Source of the DNA: Ruminococcus flavefaciens
GTDB taxonomy: Bacteria; Bacillota; Clostridia; Oscillospirales; Ruminococcaceae
Reading direction: 5' to 3'
DNA length: 13,068 nucleotides
NCBI GenBank assembly: GCA_002350065.1
Contig: DEDQ01000054.1
Coordinates: 1-13,068 of the forward strand
The notes under the pieces are model-generated. The model searched no databases. It was not told the origin of the DNA and saw nothing but the letters and a program-made list of their open reading frames with translations. Both the position numbers and the translations under genes were made by a program. Positions 1 through 5,808 of the stretch are shown one piece after another (position 1 is the first letter of the stretch; every line of letters begins with the position of its first letter).

Positions 1-32
1 AAACCGCTTAGAATAGACTTCTAAGCGGTTTT
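1..32. terminator. Bidirectional intrinsic terminator hairpin
   Basis: A perfect 13-bp inverted repeat (1-13 pairs with 19-31) encloses a 5-nt loop. It is followed by a short T run on the plus strand and begins with three As, giving a short T run on the minus strand. It could end a plus-strand gene left of the window and also the kinase transcript coming from the right about 210 nt away. The T run is only four bases. Confidence 0.75.
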
Positions 33-81
33 GTTCTGCCTTATTTTCAACCTCAGGTCATATATATAGTGACGAAGGCTC

Positions 82-156
82 GGAAACGCATTCGGACACT
101 TCAACGAGCCTGAAAAACGTATTGCTAAGGGCGTAAAAGCTTTCTATGACATATAA
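82..156 (+). pseudogene. Possible remnant of a protein C-terminus
   Basis: A 24-codon open stretch ends at a TAA at 154-156. Its reading contains HFNEPEKRIAKG followed by VKAFYDI, which looks like a genuine C-terminal helix rather than random translation. Stop codons TAG and TGA occur in the same frame at 67-72 and there is no start codon or ribosome site, so any gene here is decayed. It may be the tail of a hydrolase-like protein, but that is only an impression; no family was identified. The rest of the 32-241 stretch shows only a possible -10 element at 222-230. Confidence 0.25.
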
Positions 157-221
157 AAATCAGCCGAACTAAACTGATCAATGATTTTTGCGTGAAAGTA
201 CTGGATTTTTGATCTGAACTA

Positions 222-230
222 TGATATAAT
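222..230 (+). promoter_or_regulatory. Possible extended -10 promoter, antisense to the kinase gene 3' end
   Basis: The sequence TGATATAAT is a perfect extended -10 element on the plus strand, 12 bp before the kinase stop codon. No good -35 lies at 16-18 bp upstream (TGGATT at 202-207). No plus-strand gene follows, so any transcript would be antisense to the kinase mRNA. AT-rich intergenic DNA can produce this by chance. Confidence 0.2.
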
Positions 231-241
231 ATAAAAGTATA

Positions 242-1765
242 TTATTTAAGCGGCAAAGTAAACATAAACGCCGTTCCTTTACCAACTTCACTTTCTGCCC
301 ATATCTTTCCGACATGAGATTCTATTATGAATCTGCATATGAATAAGCCAAGACCTGTGCCTGTTTCTGAGTGCTTACCCTTATAGTATCGCTCCCAGAT
401 GTGAGGCATATCCTCTTCGGAGATACCGCTTCCGGTATCTTTTATTGTTACTTTTATAAAGTTTCCGTCTTCCTCTGCCTTAATGAGTATTGTACCGTTT
501 TTAGTGTGCTTCAGGGCATTAGAGATAAGATTCACGAATACTCTCTGCAATCTTGAACTGTCCGCATTGACCTTTGGAAGTTCAACAGGTATGCGAAGTG
601 CAAGGCGGTTATTATTCTTGTTCAGAACGGCAAAATAAGTTTCGATCGTCTCCCGCACAAGACTTTCAATATCGCACGGAGTCCGCTCAAGGACCATTCG
701 TCCTTCCTCGATACGTGTGGCGTCAAGAATCTGCGTTACCATAAGAGCCATTCGGTTGGATTCAGAGCTGATACGCTTGAGCTTCTCTTGAATGAGAACC
801 GTATTTCCTCCGTTTGCGAGCTCCATTTCCGCATTCTGTGCATAGCCGGACATAGCGGCGAGAGGCGTTTTCAATTCATGGGAAGCATCTGACAGGAATG
901 TCGTTTTCATTTCGTTTACCTGCACAAGCATATCATGCTCGGAAACGATAGGGTCTGACAGCCTTTTTGATATTATAACAGATATCAGGGCAAATAACAG
1001 AAATGTTCCGATAACGGAAGCTATCATTATGTATATGTATTTCTTGAACACATTGTCAAGGTTCAGAAGAAGTTCATCTGTCTTCTGACTGGCGTGCTCT
1101 TTGATAGGAGCTACGATACTGTTAGTATTCTGCCAGAGCAAGCCAACGCATATTTCTTTGTTGAACGGATTTTCGCACCACATCTTGTCCCATGCAATGA
1201 TATAGCCTTCTCCCTTAGCGCAGAAACAACCTGTATTTTCATTTTTATTCATATCAAGCAGATTTATAAAATCACTTGCGTGGTATTCTTCATAGTTTTC
1301 AGATATTTCCTCGTCAAATAGCTGTACAATGTCATCAAGGCTTTTTTCTTCAAAGTAATCGTTATAGATAGGATTCCATTTGATAGTTTCACCATCATAG
1401 ATGAAGCAGGCAGCATATGATGTATACCCGAAGTAGTCATACGAATCAGCACAAATGTAATCTGTGTAGTCATCATAGTTTTCAAAGCTGTATTGATAGG
1501 CAGTTGCTTCGATACCTATATTTATACAGAAATGTTTTATCTCGCTTTTCAGAGTATCAAGCATCTGGCTGTAATACGCATCAGAAACGGAAGTGATCGT
1601 TTCATCAGCCAGTTTGGCGGAGTTGGTTTCAACAGCATTTGCAGCTTTATTATAAACACTATTAAATGTCAGTGTACAGATAGTCATTACTATCATAAGG
1701 CATGACAGCATCGCAGCAAGCAGCCGTCTTTTCAGCAAACGACTTTTAGATGTTTCTTTTCTCAT
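242..1765 (-). CDS. Membrane sensor histidine kinase
   Basis: This is the sensor of a two-component system and autophosphorylates on His before passing phosphate to the regulator encoded next to it. One membrane helix lies at about residues 14-36 and a second at 243-266; between them is an extracytoplasmic domain of about 200 residues. The catalytic half is complete: H-box SDASHELKTP with the phospho-acceptor His296, N-box around 411-418 (VNLISNAL), G1 box DTGSGI at 443-448, F region WERYYKG, and G2 box GTGLGL at 469-474. The ATG at 1765 has AAAAGGAG just upstream (1774-1781). Two oddities: only about 24 residues separate the second helix from the H-box, too short for a normal HAMP domain, and the sensor domain has seven cysteines (80, 105, 120, 180, 182, 197, 206) and a Tyr/Asp-rich patch at 92-112. 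The sensed ligand is unknown. Its promoter carries the ATTACA-N4-TGTAAT palindrome, suggesting autoregulation. Confidence 0.95.
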   Translation of the reverse strand: MRKETSKSRLLKRRLLAAMLSCLMIVMTICTLTFNSVYNKAANAVETNSAKLADETITSVSDAYYSQMLDTLKSEIKHFCINIGIEATAYQYSFENYDDYTDYICADSYDYFGYTSYAACFIYDGETIKWNPIYNDYFEEKSLDDIVQLFDEEISENYEEYHASDFINLLDMNKNENTGCFCAKGEGYIIAWDKMWCENPFNKEICVGLLWQNTNSIVAPIKEHASQKTDELLLNLDNVFKKYIYIMIASVIGTFLLFALISVIISKRLSDPIVSEHDMLVQVNEMKTTFLSDASHELKTPLAAMSGYAQNAEMELANGGNTVLIQEKLKRISSESNRMALMVTQILDATRIEEGRMVLERTPCDIESLVRETIETYFAVLNKNNNRLALRIPVELPKVNADSSRLQRVFVNLISNALKHTKNGTILIKAEEDGNFIKVTIKDTGSGISEEDMPHIWERYYKGKHSETGTGLGLFICRFIIESHVGKIWAESEVGKGTAFMFTLPLK

Positions 1766-1770
1766 TGTAG

Positions 1771-1799
1771 TTGCTCCTTTTAGGATTTGAATATATTAT
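1771..1799 (+). promoter_or_regulatory. Candidate promoter of the response regulator gene
   Basis: TTGCTC at 1771-1776 and TATTAT at 1794-1799 are spaced by 17 bp on the plus strand. If used, the -10 lies exactly opposite the kinase -10, so the two promoters would exclude each other. The palindrome at 1828-1843 would then sit in the early transcribed region of the regulator gene, where a bound protein could block elongation. The match to consensus is only moderate. Confidence 0.3.
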
Positions 1800-1806
1800 A
1801 CCATAT
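1795..1806 (-). promoter_or_regulatory. Kinase gene promoter, extended -10
   Basis: Read on the minus strand this is ATATGGTATAAT, a perfect -10 with the TGN extension. The same ATATGNTATAAT block is found before lipoproteins 1 and 2. The -35 position at 17 bp spacing (1818-1823, TACACT) does not match consensus, and the palindrome 1828-1843 lies 21 bp upstream of the block, as at the other two promoters. This suggests that the promoter needs an activator. Confidence 0.75.
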
Positions 1807-1827
1807 TTTAAATAAAAAGTGTACTGA

Positions 1828-1843
1828 ATTACAGAACTGTAAT
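1828..1843. promoter_or_regulatory. Operator palindrome, copy 1 (ATTACA-N4-TGTAAT)
   Basis: ATTACAGAACTGTAAT has 7-bp inverted arms around a 2-bp centre. Its centre is 38 bp from the centre of the kinase -10 on the minus strand and its right end is 14 bp from the regulator ATG. It fits a binding site for a dimeric activator of the kinase gene. Because it also lies just before the regulator ribosome site, it could repress the regulator gene. The neighbouring response regulator is the obvious candidate binder, though OmpR-type regulators more often bind direct repeats. Confidence 0.7.
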
Positions 1844-1857
1844 CAAGGGAGGTTTTT

Positions 1858-2544
1858 ATGTCACACATATTATTAGTAGAAGACGATTCCGATATCATGA
1901 GTATCAACAGGTCATTTCTTGAAAATGAAGGATATACGGTCCACTGTGCGGATTCGGTACAGACTGCCACATTCAAACTGGAGGAATGTGTTCCTGACCT
2001 TGTACTCCTTGACGTTATGCTTCCTGACGGAAATGGAATGGATTTCTGCAAAATACTAAGGCAAAAAACAAATGCTCCCGTTATATTCCTTACAGCCCGC
2101 GATGAAAATGATGACGTGATAATGGGCTTCCGCAGCGGAGGCGATGACTACATAATCAAGCCTTATGACCTTAATGTATTAAAGGCACGTATAGAGGCTC
2201 AGCTTCGCCGCAATGTCGGACGCTCGCCTCAGCATCCCAAGATAGAACTTCCATACCTTACGGTAGACCTTTTTGAAGGTTCTGCAACGCTTGACGGTAC
2301 AGAGTGTTCACTGCCACAGCGCGAGCTCCAGATACTGTATATGCTTGCCTCGAAATTAGGAGAAAGGATAAGCTATCGTGATATATACAAAAATATTTAC
2401 GGCTGCAACGTTGAGGACAGCAAAAACACGATAAGAGTCAATATTTCCAGATTGAAAAAGCATCTTGGTATGGACGACATGAGCACATATGAGATAGCGG
2501 CTACCTCTGACGGTGAGTATGTTCTCAGACGAGTTATATTCTGA
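1858..2544 (+). CDS. OmpR/PhoB-family response regulator
   Basis: This is the DNA-binding partner of the divergent kinase. The receiver domain spans about residues 1-118, with the acidic pair Asp9/Asp10, phospho-acceptor Asp52 in LLDVMLP, Thr79 and Lys101 in the conserved KPYD motif. A winged-helix DNA-binding domain follows at about 132-226, with the recognition-helix region near NTIRVNISRLKKHLG and a C-terminal beta wing ending in GEYVLRR. The length of 228 residues is normal for the family. The ATG at 1858 follows AAGGGAGG at a good distance. All key residues are present, so it should be active. Its position beside the palindrome and directly before the lipoprotein genes argues that it controls those genes and the kinase. 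The exact targets are inferred. Confidence 0.95.
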   Translation: MSHILLVEDDSDIMSINRSFLENEGYTVHCADSVQTATFKLEECVPDLVLLDVMLPDGNGMDFCKILRQKTNAPVIFLTARDENDDVIMGFRSGGDDYIIKPYDLNVLKARIEAQLRRNVGRSPQHPKIELPYLTVDLFEGSATLDGTECSLPQRELQILYMLASKLGERISYRDIYKNIYGCNVEDSKNTIRVNISRLKKHLGMDDMSTYEIAATSDGEYVLRRVIF

Positions 2545-2554
2545 GAAAATTTTT
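2522..2554 (+). terminator. Weak intrinsic terminator at the end of the response regulator gene
   Basis: TTCTCAG at 2522-2528 pairs with CTGAGAA at 2541-2547 around a 12-nt loop, followed two bases later by five Ts (2550-2554). The right arm contains the regulator stop codon. The stem has only three G-C pairs, so termination is probably partial. It would partly separate regulator expression from the inducible lipoprotein operon downstream. Confidence 0.4.
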
Positions 2555-2558
2555 CCCG

Positions 2559-2574
2559 ATTACATATTTGTAAT
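2559..2574. promoter_or_regulatory. Operator palindrome, copy 2
   Basis: ATTACATATTTGTAAT has 6-bp inverted arms and a 4-bp centre. It starts 14 bp after the response regulator stop codon and lies 21 bp upstream of the ATATGCTATAAT promoter block. Its centre is 38 bp from the -10 centre, identical to copies 1 and 3. The position, roughly -47 from the likely start point, suits an activator site next to RNA polymerase. Confidence 0.7.
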
Positions 2575-2595
2575 TTTACAACATGAGCTCTGCCA

Positions 2596-2607
2596 ATATG
2601 CTATAAT
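2596..2607 (+). promoter_or_regulatory. Lipoprotein 1 promoter, extended -10
   Basis: ATATGCTATAAT includes a perfect -10 (2602-2607) with the TGN extension. The -35 window at 17 bp spacing reads CAACAT, not consensus. The bases after it (CATTGTCAA at 2610-2618) are also repeated after the lipoprotein 2 promoter, so the start region is conserved too. Confidence 0.75.
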
Positions 2608-2618
2608 GGCATTGTCAA

Positions 2619-2639
2619 CAGAGAGATTTTACTTCTCTG
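2619..2639 (+). promoter_or_regulatory. Hairpin in the lipoprotein 1 leader RNA
   Basis: CAGAGA at 2619-2624 pairs with TCTCTG at 2634-2639 around a 9-nt loop. It would sit at the very 5' end of the mRNA if transcription starts near 2614, and might protect the message from decay. The ribosome site AAGGAG at 2651-2656 lies outside the hairpin and remains free. Confidence 0.35.
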
Positions 2640-2663
2640 AACGAAAAATAAAGGAGTTCTAAT

Positions 2664-3581
2664 ATGAAAAAGAGTTTAATTATCATTGCAATGCTGGGAA
2701 TACTTGCTGCCATGACAAGCTGCGGAAATGACACTGCGACTTCGACATCTGCATCACCAACAGGTACAGGAAGCAAAACAGCATCAACATCAACAACTCA
2801 GAACGGAACTGCTGCTGCAAGTGCCGAATCCATAAAGGAGCCCGAAAGCGACGATTCTCTCCTTGAAGGCGCTAACAAATATGGTTTCTTTCCTGTTACT
2901 GAACAGCCTCAGACAAGTATAGCTGTAAGCGACTTGACAGGCACATGGTACTGCGGGAATGACACCATAAGATTCTACAGCTGCAGCTGGAGCTCGGGTG
3001 AATTCGATATGAACAGCAACGGCTCGGAAACACACGGCAGTGTAAGACTTGAATACAGCGTTAATCCTGACAATACACAGGATATTTGGTATAATCTTTA
3101 TGATAAAAACGATGAATTCGTTATAGGCTTCCATACCGAAAGCGGTATACAGCTCACCGACATCTATGCAGGTCAGTCCGGTACGCCGCATTATACACGT
3201 CCGCTTGAACCTGACCTCTCGCAAACAGCAGAGGGCGTTGAAGCTGCTGATTATTTAGGCTCATGGGGCTGTGACAGATGCGTGATCACTATTAGTCCTA
3301 ACGGCAGTGACTATGTGGCAAATATCGAATGGAAAACGGGCGGAGGAGAGACTCTGACACATACTAAATGGACATATGACCTTACATATGATAACAGCAT
3401 TGCGGCAATGGTATGCAACTGCGGAGGTACCTGTGAAGAAAGAGTGGATATGAGTGACGGTACGTACACCGAGAATACACGCTATACAGATGGAACTGCA
3501 ATGTTTGTAATGCGTGAGGGAATGCTCAGATGGTCTGACAACAAGGAGGATATCGCCAACGGAATGTGTTTTTATAATTGA
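2664..3581 (+). CDS. Secreted lipoprotein 1 with two GTW-type beta modules
   Basis: This is a 305-residue predicted lipoprotein of unknown function. The signal peptide (1-19) ends in AAMTSC, placing the lipid-anchored cysteine at residue 20. A Ser/Thr/Ala-rich linker runs to about 60. Two modules follow. Module A (about 72-168) contains LTGTW at 91-95 and the pattern IWYNLYD. Module B (about 195-305) contains YLGSWGCDRC, then WTYDLTYD and a VCNCGG run. Module A resembles the C-terminal module of lipoprotein 3, and module B resembles the C-terminal module of lipoprotein 2, including the NGM ending. Nine cysteines in the mature part besides Cys20 may form disulfides. The G-x-W motif recalls small beta-barrels of the lipocalin type, but that is only a structural guess. 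The ATG follows AAGGAG by 7 nt. Confidence 0.85.
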   Translation: MKKSLIIIAMLGILAAMTSCGNDTATSTSASPTGTGSKTASTSTTQNGTAAASAESIKEPESDDSLLEGANKYGFFPVTEQPQTSIAVSDLTGTWYCGNDTIRFYSCSWSSGEFDMNSNGSETHGSVRLEYSVNPDNTQDIWYNLYDKNDEFVIGFHTESGIQLTDIYAGQSGTPHYTRPLEPDLSQTAEGVEAADYLGSWGCDRCVITISPNGSDYVANIEWKTGGGETLTHTKWTYDLTYDNSIAAMVCNCGGTCEERVDMSDGTYTENTRYTDGTAMFVMREGMLRWSDNKEDIANGMCFYN

Positions 3582-3595
3582 GCAGAAATCGCCTG

Positions 3596-3611
3596 ATTAC
3601 AGTTTTGTAAT
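3596..3611. promoter_or_regulatory. Operator palindrome, copy 3
   Basis: ATTACAGTTTTGTAAT has 6-bp inverted arms with a 4-bp centre. It starts 14 bp after the lipoprotein 1 stop codon, the same distance as copy 2 from the regulator stop, and lies 21 bp before the next ATATGCTATAAT block. It follows the lipoprotein 1 gene without any terminator, so lipoprotein 2 can be transcribed both by readthrough and from its own promoter. Confidence 0.7.
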
Positions 3612-3632
3612 TTCACACTCCGGCTCAAAAAG

Positions 3633-3644
3633 ATATGCTATAAT
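3633..3644 (+). promoter_or_regulatory. Lipoprotein 2 promoter, extended -10
   Basis: ATATGCTATAAT is identical to the lipoprotein 1 block and is followed by the same CATTGTCAA (3647-3655). The -35 window reads CACTCC, far from consensus, which again points to activator dependence through copy 3 of the palindrome. Confidence 0.75.
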
Positions 3645-3691
3645 GACATTGTCAAAAGGACAGACGATCATGAAAGGATAGTTGATAAATT

Positions 3692-4633
3692 ATGAAAAGA
3701 ATTGTTGCTTGTCTTGCGATGCTTACGTTTCTTTCAGCAATGACATCATGCGGAGTTACAGAAACGGCTTCTGATAGTTCATCGACAAGACCCACATCAC
3801 CCTCTGCATCGACTTCAGCCACAGCTACAGAGAATACAAAGTCAGACAAAACAACTGTTGCCGCAGGAACTTCAGCCAATAACGATACTGACAATTCAAA
3901 TAGCAGTGAAAACAGTGCGGTAACAGCAGGAACTGAAAACAATGGCACACCTCTGACAAAAACTGATTTTAACCTGATAGCAGGAAAATGGTACGAGGAA
4001 AACGCTCTCGATTCACGTACTCTTACCATTGACGCTGACGGCTCATATGAGCTTGCATACCGCGGAGGCGGAAAACAATGCGGCAAGATAAAGATAGAGA
4101 TACAAGACCTCGACGGTACAAATTCCAACACATGGTATACATTCTATAATGGCGATACCAAGTGGGAGAGCTTCCGCCTTAAAAGCCGTGAAGGCGGTTC
4201 GCCTGTGCTCTGTTCCGGATTTGACGATACTTCGCTCGTATTTGTTCTGAACGGTGAAAACGGCGGAGAAACTGCCGGAAATAATGCCTTATCCGCGGAT
4301 TCTTTTTTAGGCACATGGAGCGTCGGAAGATGCTATATCAACATTAACAGCAGCGGAGGCAATTCTTACAGCGTTGATGTGAAGTGGGCTTCAAGTGCTG
4401 CCGAAAGCAGATACTGGACATATCCCTGCGTATACGATGAGAGTACAGGAACTCTTGTATGCAATGGTACAGGTTCATCTGTAAACAGCGTTTTCACTGA
4501 AGACGGTACAGAAACGACAGAACAGATATTCACCAACGGAAGTGCATCATTCGCTATTGACAACAACGGATATCTTGTATGGAATGACTATACAGAGCCT
4601 GAAAACAATGGAATGACACTAATGAGAATATGA
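3692..4633 (+). CDS. Secreted lipoprotein 2 with two GTW-type beta modules
   Basis: This is a 313-residue paralogue of lipoprotein 1, of unknown function. The signal peptide ends in SAMTSC with the lipidation cysteine again at residue 20, followed by a long Ser/Thr/Asn-rich linker to about 90. The first module (about 95-187) has IAGKW at 96-100 and a TWYTFYNGD segment matching the IWYNLYDKND segment of lipoprotein 1. The second module (about 204-311) has FLGTWSVGRC, WTYPCVYD, LVCNGTG, DGTETTEQIFTNGSASF and a final NGM, and aligns along its whole length with module B of lipoprotein 1. It has fewer cysteines than lipoprotein 1. The ribosome site AAAGGA (3673-3678) is 13 nt from the ATG, longer than usual, so translation may be weaker. 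It has its own promoter and operator, and lipoprotein 3 probably shares its transcript. Confidence 0.85.
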   Translation: MKRIVACLAMLTFLSAMTSCGVTETASDSSSTRPTSPSASTSATATENTKSDKTTVAAGTSANNDTDNSNSSENSAVTAGTENNGTPLTKTDFNLIAGKWYEENALDSRTLTIDADGSYELAYRGGGKQCGKIKIEIQDLDGTNSNTWYTFYNGDTKWESFRLKSREGGSPVLCSGFDDTSLVFVLNGENGGETAGNNALSADSFLGTWSVGRCYININSSGGNSYSVDVKWASSAAESRYWTYPCVYDESTGTLVCNGTGSSVNSVFTEDGTETTEQIFTNGSASFAIDNNGYLVWNDYTEPENNGMTLMRI

Positions 4634-4657
4634 TCCAATTATGAAAGGAAAAAAACT

Positions 4658-5524
4658 ATGAAAAAGCTTATTACCTGCCTTACACTCCTTACAATGATGT
4701 CCGCAATCGTATCATGCGGCACAACAGATTCCGATTCGGAAGCTGATTCAGTTAAGCCCTCTCTGCCCGGCACTACTGTTTCAACTGAAATAACAGGTGC
4801 AGCACAGGAAAATGCAGCAACTGCTGCCGGCTCTCAGACTGAGAATAACAGCGGCGGAAATGCTAGAGGCGGAAACGCTGCCGGTACAACTTCTGCAAGT
4901 AATAACAGCACTCCGGCGAGTGAGACTATCACCTTGAATTCTGCTGATTATTTGTTCGGCGGATATGTTTCAACTCAGTCTGATTCGCTCAACATGAGAA
5001 GCAAGCCTGATACAAATTCAAGCATTATTGTTCAGATACCCAGCAAGACTCAGCTTGATATTTACAAATGTGACACACAGGGCTGGTATCTGACTTCCTA
5101 TGACGGCAAAAACGGCTATGTCAATGCAGATTATATCGAGCAAGTACCTGCTCATGACGGCGGTGACGGATTAGCTGACAAGCCTAATGAATACGGTTAT
5201 TATACCCTTACATCAAATCCTAACCCCGGTGCGGGCGGTCCGATACTTTCAAATCTCACAGGTACATTTTCCGACGGAAAAGATACATATACATTCTATG
5301 ATTGCAGTGCTTATGACGGAAAATTTACTGCAAAATACGCTGACGGCACTACTGTTGACGGATATGCCAAGATGCAGTATATGCTGTTGGCTGACAATTC
5401 CAGAGAATATTGGTACGTTCTCTACGATACATCGTCAAAGTGTGCGGGATGCTTCAGATTTACCGGCGATATCCCGGTCAACGAACTCAATGACGGCATG
5501 AGAACTTTCAGTCGTGTAGAGTGA
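4658..5524 (+). CDS. Secreted lipoprotein 3 with SH3b domain and a GTW-type module
   Basis: This is a 288-residue predicted lipoprotein. The signal peptide ends in SAIVSC with the anchor cysteine at residue 20, followed by an Asn/Gly/Ser/Thr-rich linker to about 95. Residues about 102-163 form a bacterial SH3 (SH3_3) domain, with the typical LNMRSKPDTNS start, a GW at 142-143 and the GYVNADYI end. Such domains often bind peptidoglycan or cell-wall material. The C-terminal module (about 178-288) has LTGTFSDGKDT, TFYDCS and YWYVLYD and aligns with module A of lipoprotein 1, with Phe in place of Trp in the GTW motif. The start follows AAAGGA by 8 nt. It lies 24 bp after lipoprotein 2 with no promoter between them, so the two are co-transcribed. 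A role at the cell-wall surface is likely; the specific function is unknown. Confidence 0.88.
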   Translation: MKKLITCLTLLTMMSAIVSCGTTDSDSEADSVKPSLPGTTVSTEITGAAQENAATAAGSQTENNSGGNARGGNAAGTTSASNNSTPASETITLNSADYLFGGYVSTQSDSLNMRSKPDTNSSIIVQIPSKTQLDIYKCDTQGWYLTSYDGKNGYVNADYIEQVPAHDGGDGLADKPNEYGYYTLTSNPNPGAGGPILSNLTGTFSDGKDTYTFYDCSAYDGKFTAKYADGTTVDGYAKMQYMLLADNSREYWYVLYDTSSKCAGCFRFTGDIPVNELNDGMRTFSRVE

Positions 5525-5605
5525 GAGGCACGTCTATTTAGATATGTGTCCGTGCATTTGTGAAATGAACAAAGAAAAGTGAAATATAGTCCATAAAAAA
5601 AGAGT

Positions 5606-5647
5606 AAACCTCAGAATTAGTGTATAAGCCACTGCTTCTGAGGTTTT
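5606..5647 (+). terminator. Intrinsic terminator of the lipoprotein operon
   Basis: AAACCTCAGAA at 5606-5616 pairs perfectly with TTCTGAGGTTT at 5636-5646. The 19-nt loop contains a further AGTG/CACT pair, and the stem ends in four Ts. It lies about 80 bp after lipoprotein 3 and blocks readthrough into the convergent protease gene. The rest of 5525-5808 shows no convincing gene. Confidence 0.8.
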
Positions 5648-5808
5648 AATTATGAGATGTATTACGTGAAGAACCAAGTTACCGACAATAATCGTAACGG
5701 ACACAGCAATAAAACTCTGCGCATCGGTATGAGCAGGATAGATATTGAGGTCACCGGTGACAGAAACGGTGGATCTGAACCTGAGATACATCCATTACGG
5801 ACTCTTTT

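Noticed and set aside
2790..3224. 144-residue minus-strand frame
   Set aside because: Antisense to lipoprotein 1, whose signal peptide, ribosome site and paralogues make it the real gene.
5750..5761. GTCACCGGTGAC, a perfect 12-bp palindrome
   Set aside because: Single copy, not near any promoter, and short enough to arise by chance.
5534..5791. 85-residue minus-strand frame between lipoprotein 3 and the protease, with hydrophobic stretches
   Set aside because: It runs across the terminator hairpin at 5606-5646, has no good ribosome site and no recognisable family; treated as intergenic.
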